From positions 1,895 through 65,894 of the forward strand of contig KV423923.1 in the NCBI GenBank assembly GCA_001632435.1: DNA of 64,000 nucleotides, written 5' to 3'. Position numbers and translations under genes: made by a program. Within the stretch, counting starts at the first letter, position 1. Each line of letters starts with the position of its first letter. This document shows, piece by piece, positions 20,722 through 32,091 of this stretch. The notes beneath the pieces were generated by a model, which saw only the letters and a list, made by a program, of their open reading frames with translations, ran no database searches and was not told the DNA's origin. The stretch is from Calocera cornea HHB12733 (lineage: Eukaryota; Basidiomycota; Dacrymycetes; Dacrymycetales; Dacrymycetaceae).

Positions 20722-23700
20722 TTATTCCTCGAAAATGGGTGGACTCATAGGTGATCCAAGCGGGTTCATGGGGTCGCCTCTGCCGTTCCGCCCATGCAGC
20801 TTGCGCGTCGACGGGCTACTCCTGCTGAGCTTCCGGCTCAGGCCGCGAAGGAGGCCCGTCTCCATCATCTCGAGCGCTTGCTTTGCCGCCTTGTTCGCCG
20901 ACTTCCTGTCTTCTCCGGCAGAGAGGGTCGACTTGTGCATCACGCTCGTGATGCGGCGCAGATACTTGTCCGCCTCGGCATTGAGCAGTTGCTGCTTGTA
21001 GGTGCCCGTTCGACCAAGCGCCTCGATAGTTCCGCAGGCCAGAACAACGACGTCCGTACGCTGTGCCTGGGTGAGATGGAGAAGTGGCAGCAGGAGGCCA
21101 GCGTCGAATATGGCTTTCCTCTCCCGGTCAGATTCACTGGCGATGTTCTGACAAATTTCGAGAGCGGTGACCTGATTCGCTTTGCTGATTGGCTGTCCTT
21201 CCTCGTTTCTATGGGAAAATTGAGCATGCTTCTCATAATAGCAGGACGGAAGACGCACAGCAGATATTTGACGAGCGGCGCAAGGATCTCCGGCTTGCCG
21301 ACTTCGGCACGATGCGGGGGCAAAGAGGCGATGGAGTTCATGATCTTCAGCGACAGTTGTGCGACCCGAGCGCTGGGTGGTTCTTGCAGGAATCGAAGCA
21401 GGACAGTGAGAATACCGGTTCTAAGGATAGGGCTCTTGTCTCCGAACGCGCTTGCAGTGACGGCGTAGATGGCCTCCAAGCTGGAAGTTTGCATATCCTC
21501 ATCTGGAGTTCGACACAGCTCGACCAGAGGCGGCATCAGGCCGCTTCCAGAGATCTCCTTCGATCGGTTGATGTCCGCCGTGGCAATGTTTGCAATCGAT
21601 CGGCAAACAGCTTTCAGCACGTCATATCGTCCTTTATCCACTGATATGACATGCAGCAGGCCGCCGAGGAAACCGTCCGTGAGGATCAACGTCGATTGGA
21701 CAGTATTGCCACCTTGATTACTGGCGGTTTCGATACCGGAAACGGCAGCCCAGCGAAGTTTCTGTTCCCTACGCCTGATATCGGATCAGACGCAGTACTA
21801 GAAAGCCAAAATAGACTTACGTCAGAGCGGTCACCAGTATGGAAGGCTTTCCGAAATCAACCATTTGGACGGCCATGCTTCTCATCAAGAAGCAGATGAG
21901 ATCCAGCACACGTTCATCACCTCGTGCATCCAGGAGGACCATGAGCCGCGGAATGACATCCTGCTGCACGAGTTGAATGTTTTGAGCGGGATTGATGCAC
22001 ACGGACCGAATCGTTTCGTCTACTGAAGAGACGATCTGAGGTTCATCATCGCTGCAAATCTGTCAGAGTCATGACCCATCACCAAGGCTTCCAACACACC
22101 TGAAGAGCTGAATGAGCTGGTCAAATCTTCCCGTCTCCACCATCAATGGCGTCAGAAGAGGCATGACATCCAATGCGAATATAATGGTTGCGGATCGCAG
22201 ACGGGTATTGCTCAACATTTGAAGTAGTTGATTAAAGAGTTGTCCTTCAAGCAGGCGTCTCCGATCCGCTACCGTGCCGTTCATGACAAGTGCCCTCACG
22301 GCCGTGAAAGCTGCCTCCGAAACAGCAGGGATATCGTGCCTAACAGTCGCTTCAGTTGAGCGTCCATTCCGAAAACAAAGGTGTGACCGACCACATGAGG
22401 GCCAGCAGCTTCTTCTCGTCACCAATAAGTAGGATCGCATCACCGAGAGAGACGATCGCTGACAAATAATGAGGCAATGGAACACTTCGCTGATGGAATA
22501 CGTACCTTCCCCAAAGAACCCAGCATCGCTGTCTCGCAGTTGACCCGATCTCGCGAGCAGTGGGCGGATAAGATGTACTCGCACTTCGTCATCCCGCAGA
22601 ATCGTGTCCAGGGCCTGTCGAGAGGCCCTGCGGACGCCAAGAATTTCGTGGCTACAACAAAATCAGATTCCGCTCACACTGCAACTTCCAGAAAGATCGC
22701 ACTTCAGCAGATCCAAAGGGGTATCGCATAGTTCGGCTTGCGCAATCTCAATAGCCAAGACGGGTAATAGATTGCAAGTCAGATCAACTGAAGCTGCATC
22801 GCCCGCGTTGATTGACAAGACAAGCCTCCCAACCAGATCAGCCTTCACAAGCCGTTGTCTATGCACCGCAGATGTACTAGCGGCTTTCCGGAGTGATGCA
22901 GACGCGGCCTGTCGAATCGGCTTCTGACCATGGGCCAGGAGACCGATGAGGGAGGAAGTATTTGCCTCATTTTCCACGAGGAAGGGTCCAAGAGACGGAA
23001 TGGCATATTCCGCAGCGAACATCATGATGTCCGGTGTTGCATTCGGCAAGAGGGTGAGCACAACCTGGAAGAGACCAGCTGAGGCTAAGCGTTCGGCGGA
23101 TGCATCGTTCCGTAGGGCGTTTTGTAGCTGCGACTCGATAGCCACTCGAATCTCGGCTGAACGATGCGAGAGTAGATCGAACATGGTCTGGTAGGAACCG
23201 TCTCGGATCCAATCGCTGCATAACGTCGAACCCAATGCTTTGGCGCAGTACTGACTTATATTTGGTGGAGGTGTGGAGTCCAACAAAGCGAGAATCGTCC
23301 GTGATAACACTGCGCGGTCTTCGGGTGCACCTGCAAGGATGTTGTCGAGGGTTCGAGTTGCTGAGCTGCGAACGGTTGGATGGCTGTTCCTAAGCGAGCA
23401 TCAGCATCATGAACTAGAAATTTCCGGACGACAGCTCACAGAAGCAGTTGTAGTACGACGTTGCAGGCATCATCACTCTCCGCGACCCGCTGAGAAAGAA
23501 GTGGGAGGATCTGCTCGCAGAACTCGGGTTCTCCTAGACGTGGGTTCTGCAGACTGAGAGACAGGATGGTGAGGAATCCCGCATCCATCAACATCTGTTG
23601 ATCAGCTGGAGTACCGCGAGCAATTTGACCGACTGATGAGTACAAGGCTTGCCGTACTTGTTTCTCATCGGGGACGAAGAGCTCCAAGATACTCCCGACC

Positions 23701-26524
23701 ATCCCAGCTCGACAGGCATCGATAGCCATTATGGGGATGACGGATGAAGCAAAGTCGACTCGGTCCTTCACCGGCGAGGAACAGAATTTGACTAGAATCT
23801 GGAAGAAGCCGAGCTCCACGAGGGTTTGTCTGGTAGCTTGATTATCTCGAATCGCATCTCGAAGCGGTGCATAACATGGTTGTCGAATGCGCGGCTCGGC
23901 ATGCATGGCAAGTTCGAGGACATGATTCAGCTCGCCCGAACTGAGAAGGTCCTTCGTCATTGGTTGCAAAGCAACGTCTGCAATATCGAGAATATAGTCT
24001 TCTTGCAGATGGAGCTGCGGCAGATATGCTTCGCGCAGGGATGTACGGTCTGTCGGGGAGGATGCAACGATAGTTCTGACGGCAGCCAATGCCCTGCTCC
24101 TCAGTGTGCCGTTCATCGAGCTTGCAAGGTGGATGATAAGGCCGCTTTGCCCGCGTCGGCAGCAGGACAAGCAGATCAAAGGCAATAGATCGCTCAGAAG
24201 ACCGATAATGACGGGATCTTGTACCGTTGCCAGATATTGAACCAATCGTGGCAGGATGTCTGCGTTGACCAGCGCTTGTTGACCCTTCTCGCCTGCGTTG
24301 GCGACTTTCCGGAGGCAATCAGCCGCTAGTTGTCGGGTAGGCGGGTTGCCAAGGAGGTCGACCAGCTGAGGAGCAAAGCCGCCTTCTGCCAAATAGACGG
24401 CAATCAACGGAAGAAGTGAGGCACAGAATTGAATAACGTCCTCCGGTGGCCGAGCGGAAGTGAGCTGAGGTGAAAGTGCGGTCATGATTCCACACCCAGC
24501 GAGCTGTTTTTGCTGGCTAGCAGACGTCTGCGAGAGTTGCAGTACGACAGGCATAACCGCTTGCCGGAGCGCTGGATTCTCGTGCGACAGGAATACGAGC
24601 ATTTCGCCATGCCGGTTGTCGGTCATCATGTCGTTCACGATGACAGGCAGAGCCTCCATCATAAACTCCAATATCTTTGGCGGTGGCGCAGCGAGGTGCG
24701 TTTCTAGGGAGTACTGCAAGGCTTGGCGGCAGCGTCTGTCGGAGTGGAGAATTCGCCTCAATGCGTTCATCGCAGCGCCAGACAATGTAATATCGGGGTG
24801 AAGGGATAGCTCCACAAGAGTGTTCGTCGCTCCGGACTTGCAGATCTGAACGGCAAACGCGGGAAGGGCTCGGATCGTGAAGGTAAGGATATCGGAAGGA
24901 ATGTCGGGCAATGCAAGATATGGCTGGAGTTTTGCCAAGAGGCCGGCGTCCAGGAGCTTCTTTTGCTGATCGCCGGAATCTTGTGCCAACTTCAAGATGA
25001 CCGTCAAGAACAGCTCCCGCATTGCAGAGTCCGGCAAGTCGAGATACGTCAACAGCTCGGTCAGCCGTCCTGCGTTCATCAGGTCTGTTGCGATCTGCTG
25101 CAGACTCTCGAGCGTGAAGGAGCGAACGCGCTCATCCATCGTGTCGCTATGCCAGATATATGGATCCAGAGCGATCCGCAGTTTCTCGCGGGAGTTGGCG
25201 TCCACTTTCCGAATAGCTCGCAGGGAGATGATACACGCGCTTTGCAGAGCTTGGTCCTTGTAGAGCAACATGTCAAGCAACAGCGTCGTCTGGTCCTCGA
25301 GCGCGATTTCGGTAGCGAGGTTCGGTAACACCGACGCAGTGAACGCCAGCAGATCCTCCGGAGGGTTGTTCGCGACGACTTGGCCGTGGGCAGCGACGAT
25401 CAGACCGGCATGCACTAGTCCTCTTCGGGAAGCGACACCGGCGGTGATTGCCCTTGTGAGCGGCTGGTACACGGATGTGCGCACTACCGGCGACGTATGG
25501 TTAGCGTAGAAGACGGCCATCGGATACTGCCCGTCTGCGATCGCATCCTGGACTAGGGTCGGCAGCGCTTGACGGGCAAACTCGAGGACGATCGGTTGTG
25601 TGTTGCTCTGCAACAGGCGGGAGAGCGTAACTTGCAGTGGCCGGCGGCAGGAGAGGTCACCCTTCAGAATCAGTGTCAATGCCTCCCTTGCGATGCTCGA
25701 AAGGACCTCGTTCGGCATCATGAGGATCTCGAACAGCTGTTGGGACTGCTGGGACTTTGCCAAAGCCTGCGCAACATGTCGCTCCCCTAGCAGTCCTGAG
25801 ACGAATTCGAGTACGTCCGTCTTACTGAGCCGCAGGAGCGGTATGGTTGCCGGAAGTAACGCCAGTATCAGTGCGTCGAAATCTTTCTGGTGCTGGAGCG
25901 CGTATCTGTAGTCGCTGAAGGGACCCAGGAAGGTCATCGCGTGCCTTCGGATTCGGGCAGAGGAGTTACTGCACTGGTGTCAGCGATGGCCTAAAACGAG
26001 ATAGTATGATGTGCGTACCCCAGATGCCTCACTATATCTGGTATCGCGAGAGCTGGGAAAGTGTCTTCAAGAAAGGCTTCAGAGTTGGTTCTAAAGAGTC
26101 AGTCAGTGTTAAGTACCGCATGCTTGACGATGATGCGCACCTCCTAGCCCTCCGCTGCTCCTCCATCCGCCTTGTATGCTCCTTCTCCTGTGCTAATACG
26201 AGCCGCTCATTCTCGAGTACATTCCGTTGTCGATCAAGCTCTGACGCCCTCTTCCTCAGATCATCTTCTCTCCGGGTTAGGGCGAGTTGGTCTTGCTTGA
26301 TGGCCGATTCTCGAGCTGCGAGAGCATTGGCCGTTTGCTGGAGGGTGTTCTCACGTCGTGTCAGAGCACGCTCTCGCTCAGCTTGTTCGCGTCTAAATTC
26401 AATCAGTATGCTACGCGACCTCGTGTGGCTCGACGGCGTACCCTTGTCGTTGGATGGTCACGATCTGACGTTCCTGCTCCGCTCGCACTGCGGGAGAAAC
26501 GATATTATATTCATCGCTACTCAT
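20722..26524 (-). CDS. Giant ARM/HEAT-repeat protein with N-terminal coiled coil
   Basis: About 1,700 residues. First exon: MSSDEYNIVSPAVRAEQERQ from 26524, spliced over GTACGC to a coiled coil near 26390-26135 (ALTRRENTLQQTANALAARE, then ELDRQRNVLENERLVL). A short exon (SEAFLEDTFPALAIPDIVRHL) leads to a 2.5-kb exon (25937-23436) of about 20 helical repeats with the pattern L-x-x-L-L...A-x-x-A-L-x-x-I, continuing through exons at about 23310-22663, 22580-22070, 22000-21817, 21689-20950 and 21000-20722. The repeats are 40-44 residues long and look armadillo-like. The C-terminus is basic and Ser/Pro-rich (SRKLSRSSPSTRKL). No enzyme domain is visible. Such solenoids are scaffolds; the partner is unknown. 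The interior junctions are approximate. I do not recognise an orthologue with a known role. Confidence 0.75.
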
Positions 26525-28624
26525 TCTGTGAGATTGGTTTACACGGAGAGGATAGGGACGGCGTACGGGTATCTGGACATTGCGCCTGGACTTCCTGGCG
26601 GGGGACTCGTGGGCGGGTTACTGGGGGGAAGGTAGGTGCCGTTCGACCTGGTCGTCCTGACGGACATGGCCCTGGACGCCATTATAAAGACGAATCAAGT
26701 GATGGGCGCCTATCTCGGATATGCCGTTATCAAACGAGATGCGGGGATTAGAGTGATGGGAAGTTGGTGGTGGGCGAACGTGCCCGGGATTCGGGGGAGG
26801 GGGGGCGAAGACTGGACCTTGAGGCGGCCATCAGGGACCGCGTTCACATTCAATGGAGATCCATGATGCGGTCACCGTAGGCTGTGCGCATGATCCTGCT
26901 CTTCTTTACCGCGCTTTCAGCCAGAACGAAAGCAGCACAAAAGAGCGCCCTTTTCAATAGAGCAGCAGTGTGAGTTTGATCGCTCAAATCTCATGTGTCT
27001 CCCGGGTTAGAAACTGGCCTGAGCCTTCGGCGCCGGATTGGCGCCCGGCCCCGAGTTATTCACAGCAAGAGCCGGGAGCTCATCAAAGCCCCTTTCGTCA
27101 TCGATCCCTGACAGCTCCCCCCTGGTTTTCTTGGCCATCACCCGTTATGAGCAACCTTTACCATCAAGGACGATGCGACCCATGCGACCCATTCAGAGAC
27201 ACTCCTCACCCTTCCTCCTTAATCTGATTCATCGTAACCTTTCACATGAGATAGGCGCTGTACGAGTCTTCCTTTGCGGTTGTACATATTGATGGTTGCT
27301 ACGGACTGCACGGCCACATCAACATCCTGTATTCGGTCCCCCACAGTATGTGCCGTGACGATGTTTACGTTGCCCTTCCAAACCTGGTGCAATGTATAAG
27401 TTACTTACAGTAGGAAAGACTCCACGCTGTTTCGCAACGATCAGGTACATCAGGCACAGCCGGATGCGGAGATCTAGATCCGAGATTACCGAAGCCGAAG
27501 CCCAGAACGGGAGCCCAACTGGCAAGATATCTTCGGGAGCGAGCGTCGCTTACCTTTCCCTCGGATTTCGACTCGGAGAGAGTCACAAGTGCCACCTTTC
27601 CCTTATCGTTGGTAAAGCGGGTGTCCCGGGAAGCCGCGTTTACCGAGGCTCTCGCCCGATCTGTAGCCATTCACGAATCCGGTTCTTTGCAGGCGAGTGG
27701 ATGAGTCGAACCGCTGTCAGCAGCAAATATGAGGGGCTGGAAGTGGTGGATTCGTGGATGAGCAAATGGTTCGCAGTAGATACAGACGGTAACGCTGGAT
27801 AAAGCCGAGGGGCGTACGGCCGTCTTGTGATGATAGCCCGTCATGAGTCGCACTCACTCCACCAGCTGGGTTTGCCGCACTGTGGCTTACTCGAGACACC
27901 TTGCGATAGACGATAACTCACTTATCCGTTTATGTCAATGGTAGGAAACCAAATATGAGGACTATGAGCGAAGTATACTGCATGACAAGGGTCGGATGGT
28001 GAACAATGCCAAACTACTTTGCGTATACTGATAAGTCGCCGATTCCGGCGTGCCGGACGAGTGCCGCGGGACGCGTCGGGCGACTTCTCTGTTTTGCTCC
28101 GTGCATGACAGGCACTGACTTACTTACTCTCAAAAGGTGACCTCAACTAGTTGGGTTCGTACCTCTACCGTGACCTGGCAACCCTTATTTTTGAATGGCG
28201 GCCAACACCGTGTATCGGGTGTTCCCCTCCACTGGGCTATTTTACAATTGCGAATGGAACCAGCTCTACGCCACACCGCTGCCGGGTTGTGTGGGAGCGC
28301 TCCCTCTGGGTTCTTTGTATTGCTAACTAATAAGGCAATGCATCCGTTTACGTCAACTCGAAGTCTCTCGTCATCCTCCTGAGCGTTATGAGGGTCGACC
28401 GATGCGGGAGCGTCCGCATCGATCACTCGCTCGACAGCTGCACCCGAGTTCCTTCTCTTTGCACTTTCTAGGGCCTGGAGAAGCCGCGCTGTGTAGCGTC
28501 TCACTGAATGAATGGCATAAAGCTGGCTCAAATAGACCCGTGCTGCAGAAACGGCGGTCACGCTCCCTCCCGTCCACTACGGTGCCCAGCTCTGGTGCCG
28601 AACCATATTATCGCTCTCTCCGAG
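26525..28624. other. Gene-poor 2.1-kb spacer
   Basis: No supported gene. Short minus-strand frames between 28560 and 27400 include pieces such as DGRTPLG and RVDVNGC that faintly recall ankyrin repeats, but each is broken by stops within a few dozen codons. They may be relics or chance. The right end should hold the promoter of copy E. No tRNA seen. Confidence 0.4.
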
Positions 28625-29239
28625 ATGCTGTCCTTCCGTACCGTTGCGTTCCTCTTCCTCGCCATATTCTGTGAGATTTTCGCAGATGGCACCGACGCTA
28701 AACCGACGGGAACGGTGAGCGTGACGAACGCGAAACGTTTCGCACAAGGACTTCCGCCCCTGCCGCCCAAGAGGTTGTTTGTCCCATCCGGCCTAGAAGG
28801 TGCGCACTCGGGCACCTCTTGTATTCATCAGGAGCGGATGTAGCTAACACTGTATGCTGGCCTCTCCCAGCCGCTACTCGCGCCAGACGATCACCTGCAT
28901 CACCGGGACAGCCATTCAGCTGCGGCCAGCGCTTCGCCGTATGTTGCACCAGTGATGACCCCAGTACTCACACTGCGAACAACTGTGACGGCCCTAACTC
29001 CAATTCACAAACCTCAAATAACTGCCCGTGAGTTTACTCTTCCTCATGCCGACATAGTCACCCACTCCGATAGCAGCGTTGGGACGGTGGGAGTCTGTTG
29101 CAGTTCACTACAGGCCAACACTGGTAGCTTGTTCGCGGGCAGCGATTGCCTCGATCGTATGTTTGCCTCATTCTCATTCTCATACGATAGCTGACCTCAT
29201 GCGCGGCGTGCTATCCTTGGTTCAGCTTTCAGCAACTAG
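28625..29239 (+). CDS. Small secreted eight-cysteine protein, dispersed copy E
   Basis: 141 residues from four exons (28625-28799, 28871-29027, 29077-29156, 29226-29239), with intron phases 1, 2, 1 identical to copies A-C although it lies about 14 kb from the array. Signal peptide VAFLFLAIFCEIFADGTDA, propeptide TNAKRFAQGLPPLPPKRLF, Kex2-like RARRSPASPG, mature cysteines C-6-CC-12-C-12-C-7-CC-15-C. The CC-12-C spacing is invariant in the family while other loops vary. The last exon is again 14 nt (split codon, three residues, stop). It lacks the promoter blocks shared by B and C. Intact by sequence. Function unknown. Confidence 0.82.
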
Positions 29240-29394
29240 GAGCACATACAACCTGTCTCCTTCTACTCCAAAGTCGTCGTGATAGTTGACCGCGTTCAAG
29301 CGGAATACTGACGCAATCTACATATTTCCAGCTGCTCATTATCAAAACTGTCCCCTGTCCGCCATTTCCACAGCATGCACGTGATTATATGGAT

Positions 29395-29910
29395 GCTCTC
29401 AGTTCGGTTCAGTCCAGAACGATTTCTCATTTCTCCATACACCCAGTTCCGGCTCTTTTAGCTTCTCTTCCTGTTCCGGTCCAGTTCTGAACCGGTCTCG
29501 ACCCGCTCATGTTCATCCCTACAGAACAACAAAGAAAGGTTTTCAAATGTCCAACACCATTAAGCCAGAAGGAAACAAGAACAAATATCCTCATTTGGCG
29601 CCTTAACACAAGCATTGGGGACATTCCAACGTAACGCTGTTGTGAGACTCTGGCGCGAAGTAGTAGTGTGACGGACGACTGTGTGCTTTACGCCTCCGCA
29701 CCTCCAGCGCGGGCTTGCTACGGGCGGAAGGATATTTCGTCAAATATGTCATTTGAATTGAAGCACCACATGTTTTTGTAGTCGTCAAGAACTGGCTCTG
29801 AACCGGTTCGAAACTGTTTGAATTTTGGGGGGAAATGCGCTCTTGTTCCTAACTGATCTTAGGAGCTGCAGTGGAAGAACCAGTGGCTCTACGGTTCGGT
29901 CCGGGACTGC
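29395..29910. repeat. Possible DNA-transposon remnant with GGTTCGG-type terminal words
   Basis: Words such as GTTCGGTTCAGTCC (near 29400), CTGAACCGGTCTCGA (near 29490), CTGAACCGGTTCGA (near 29795) and ACGGTTCGGTCCGGGACTG (29891-29909) recur at both sides of a 500-bp stretch. Such motifs are common in hAT-type ends. The copies are in direct rather than clean inverted order and I found no target duplication, so the call is weak. No gene is supported between 29240 and 29915. Confidence 0.3.
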
Positions 29911-29915
29911 CATAC

Positions 29916-30923
29916 TGTCAGGAACCACCTTGGGGCCTCCAGGGCCCTCTTACCTGAACCTCCCGAAATGTCACCTCCCTTACCTGAACCTCAGCCAAGC
30001 TAATAACCGGACATCTGAAACATGGACCAGGACTGTGAGGGCACACAGTCTAGCAAGGCTGCCGACTAAACCCGACTGAGTTGAAGAGACTGAAGACAAG
30101 GGATTCGGGGGAGGTCGTGGCTGAAAGTATCCAAGAACCAACCAATCGTACCCTTCATAAGTCCAACTAGGAGATATGTGGGACATCAAAGGTAGTTCGG
30201 ATGAAGCAAGCAGAGTTCGGGGAGAGTTCGGATGTTCGGAGTGGGAGGACGGATGTGATGACCAGGCTTTCTCACAAGACTATGGAGATTCCTCAGAGAT
30301 CAGATCTAAGGAGAAGCTACCGAAGCTACCGAAGTTTATATACGAGTATACAATCACAGCCCCAGCTTCTCCCGAAACGCCGAGGTGAGACCCAACACTG
30401 CCCAGGACACAGCCGAGGCATAGCCTGCACAGCCAAAGCATAGCCAAGTGGGCACTGCCTTACCTAAGCCTGTACCAAGTATCCAAAGGTTTATGCCGAA
30501 GGTATGACTTTGTAACCGAAGACCTGAATGCGGAGCCGAGTTCTGGGGAAACATCAAAGGTGGTCGAAGGTGTCCGAGTGTTGCAAGATTGTGCCCGAGT
30601 TGGCCGAACTTGGTGTCCCCTGACAAGGACCATATGGAATTATAGGACCCATCCATGTCATTGTGATGGGACCCAGGCTCATCCCTGGCCTGCAGCCCTG
30701 CAAGATGCTGTACTGTATATATAGCATGCCCGGCACGGTAGTTACTCTCCTGTTGTGTCAACTCACCTCTCTCCGCTCCCCCTGTACCTGTCCAGCCTGT
30801 CCCTAGTCAACCTAGCTTGTTCCTCCCTCTGTCCTGTCCCCAGCTCGACGCAACCTATCCCAGCCAGCACCTGAACCCCCACGCTCCCTCATACCTGAAC
30901 CTGCCCAACCTGTGATCCTGACA
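29916..30923. mobile_element. Solo LTR-like element, 1,008 bp
   Basis: Bounded by perfect inverted TGTCAGGA (29916-29923) and TCCTGACA (30916-30923), the TG...CA ends expected of a retrotransposon long terminal repeat. Inside are TATA-like stretches (near 30330 and TGTATATATAG near 30714) followed by pyrimidine-rich sequence, as in an LTR promoter/R region. No gag-pol frame or second LTR is present in the window, so it is a solo LTR or a 5' LTR whose body is lost. The five flanking bases differ (CATAC and GCATG), so no target duplication remains. Confidence 0.6.
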
Positions 30924-32091
30924 GCATGGTATGTTTGCTTCCTTCTCCATTCCCAGATTGCAGCTGACATCAGTGCCATTAGTCATCCTTGATTAAGCCT
31001 GGAAGAACCTGTGATGTACTCCTGCCACACGGCTGTCGTGATGTTTGGTTGCTGTTGATGCATAATAAGTAGAACTGCTTAAATTTTAGCCCATGCCTTC
31101 CAACCCCTGGATTCCACAATCAGCGAGGCCCTGATATATTCCAGGAATCCGATTCTGGCAGGCTAGCTGCTAAATAATGAAACCCATGTGAGACAGATGC
31201 ATGGGTTTGGACTGAGGCAACAAGTCAGACATAAGATCGGCTGCATTGGTCATAGCTTGAGGTGAGGACAGGAGTAGCCCAATTGCGGCAATGAGGTTAG
31301 CCCGGTGTTGACACAACGATGCTGCACAAGCCACACACATTCCACTCAGTCGGATTTCCAGCAGTTGTTCCCTCAGCTGTGCCAACGACCAGGTGGAGAC
31401 TGGATGCAATAAACATGTTTGCGTCAGTATCGACCACTGAGAGTGAGAAAGTGTTTGCAATCAAGACACAATGGTTGTCAGCGATTACCGTGGCCAGGTG
31501 GTGAACAGTGTGGACTGGACGACGCTCTGACATCGATCGCGGGCTCCTGCCGATCATGCCGCGCGACGCGTCGCGTGCGCTCTGTTTTCACTCTACCCGC
31601 CGTCGAACCGCGGGTGGTCTCTCCGGCTTACCTTCAACCGCATTGCTAGCTTTGGAACATCCGATGACACGCCAGCATCCTTTACTCACTCCCATACTGC
31701 CTCGAAGACTCCTGGATACACATGATCAGTCTCTAATGCGACAACTGCACTGGTCATATGGGGAAGAAGCAGCCCGGCAATTCTTCGGCCTTCTTCGAGA
31801 AGGCTTCGGCACACCTCACCAGGCAGAATGGATAGCCCACAGTGTGGTTCTTGATAGTCTGTTTCGACCTGTCGGGCTGTCTGCCACGTCTCGATCCGAG
31901 TTCCCGAACGGTGTTAAACCCATCCCACCTTGCCCCGGTTCGTCCCGGTTTGGCCAGATGACGAACGTACGTGGTGTCTCGCATGAACAGCTCATTCGGG
32001 GGATGAATACTAATCTGCAAGTAATAAAGGCAGGCATGCGCAGTCACTGTACGATGCCCCACTACCGCTGTCTTGCTGTCCCATAGCAGCA
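30924..32091. other. Intergenic before the SGNH esterase
   Basis: No supported gene. Open frames of 60-190 codons exist on both strands but start at non-ATG codons or lack family motifs. The right end must hold the esterase promoter. Confidence 0.4.

Noticed and set aside
27400..28561. Ankyrin-repeat gene on the minus strand
   Set aside because: Only scattered DGRTPLG and VDVNG-like words; no consecutive 33-residue repeats and many stops.
29911..30928. Target-site duplication for the solo LTR
   Set aside because: Flanking pentamers CATAC and GCATG do not match in any register I tried.
31508..32086. 192-codon plus-strand frame before the esterase
   Set aside because: Begins at a non-ATG codon, no signal peptide, no domain and no codon pattern like its neighbours.
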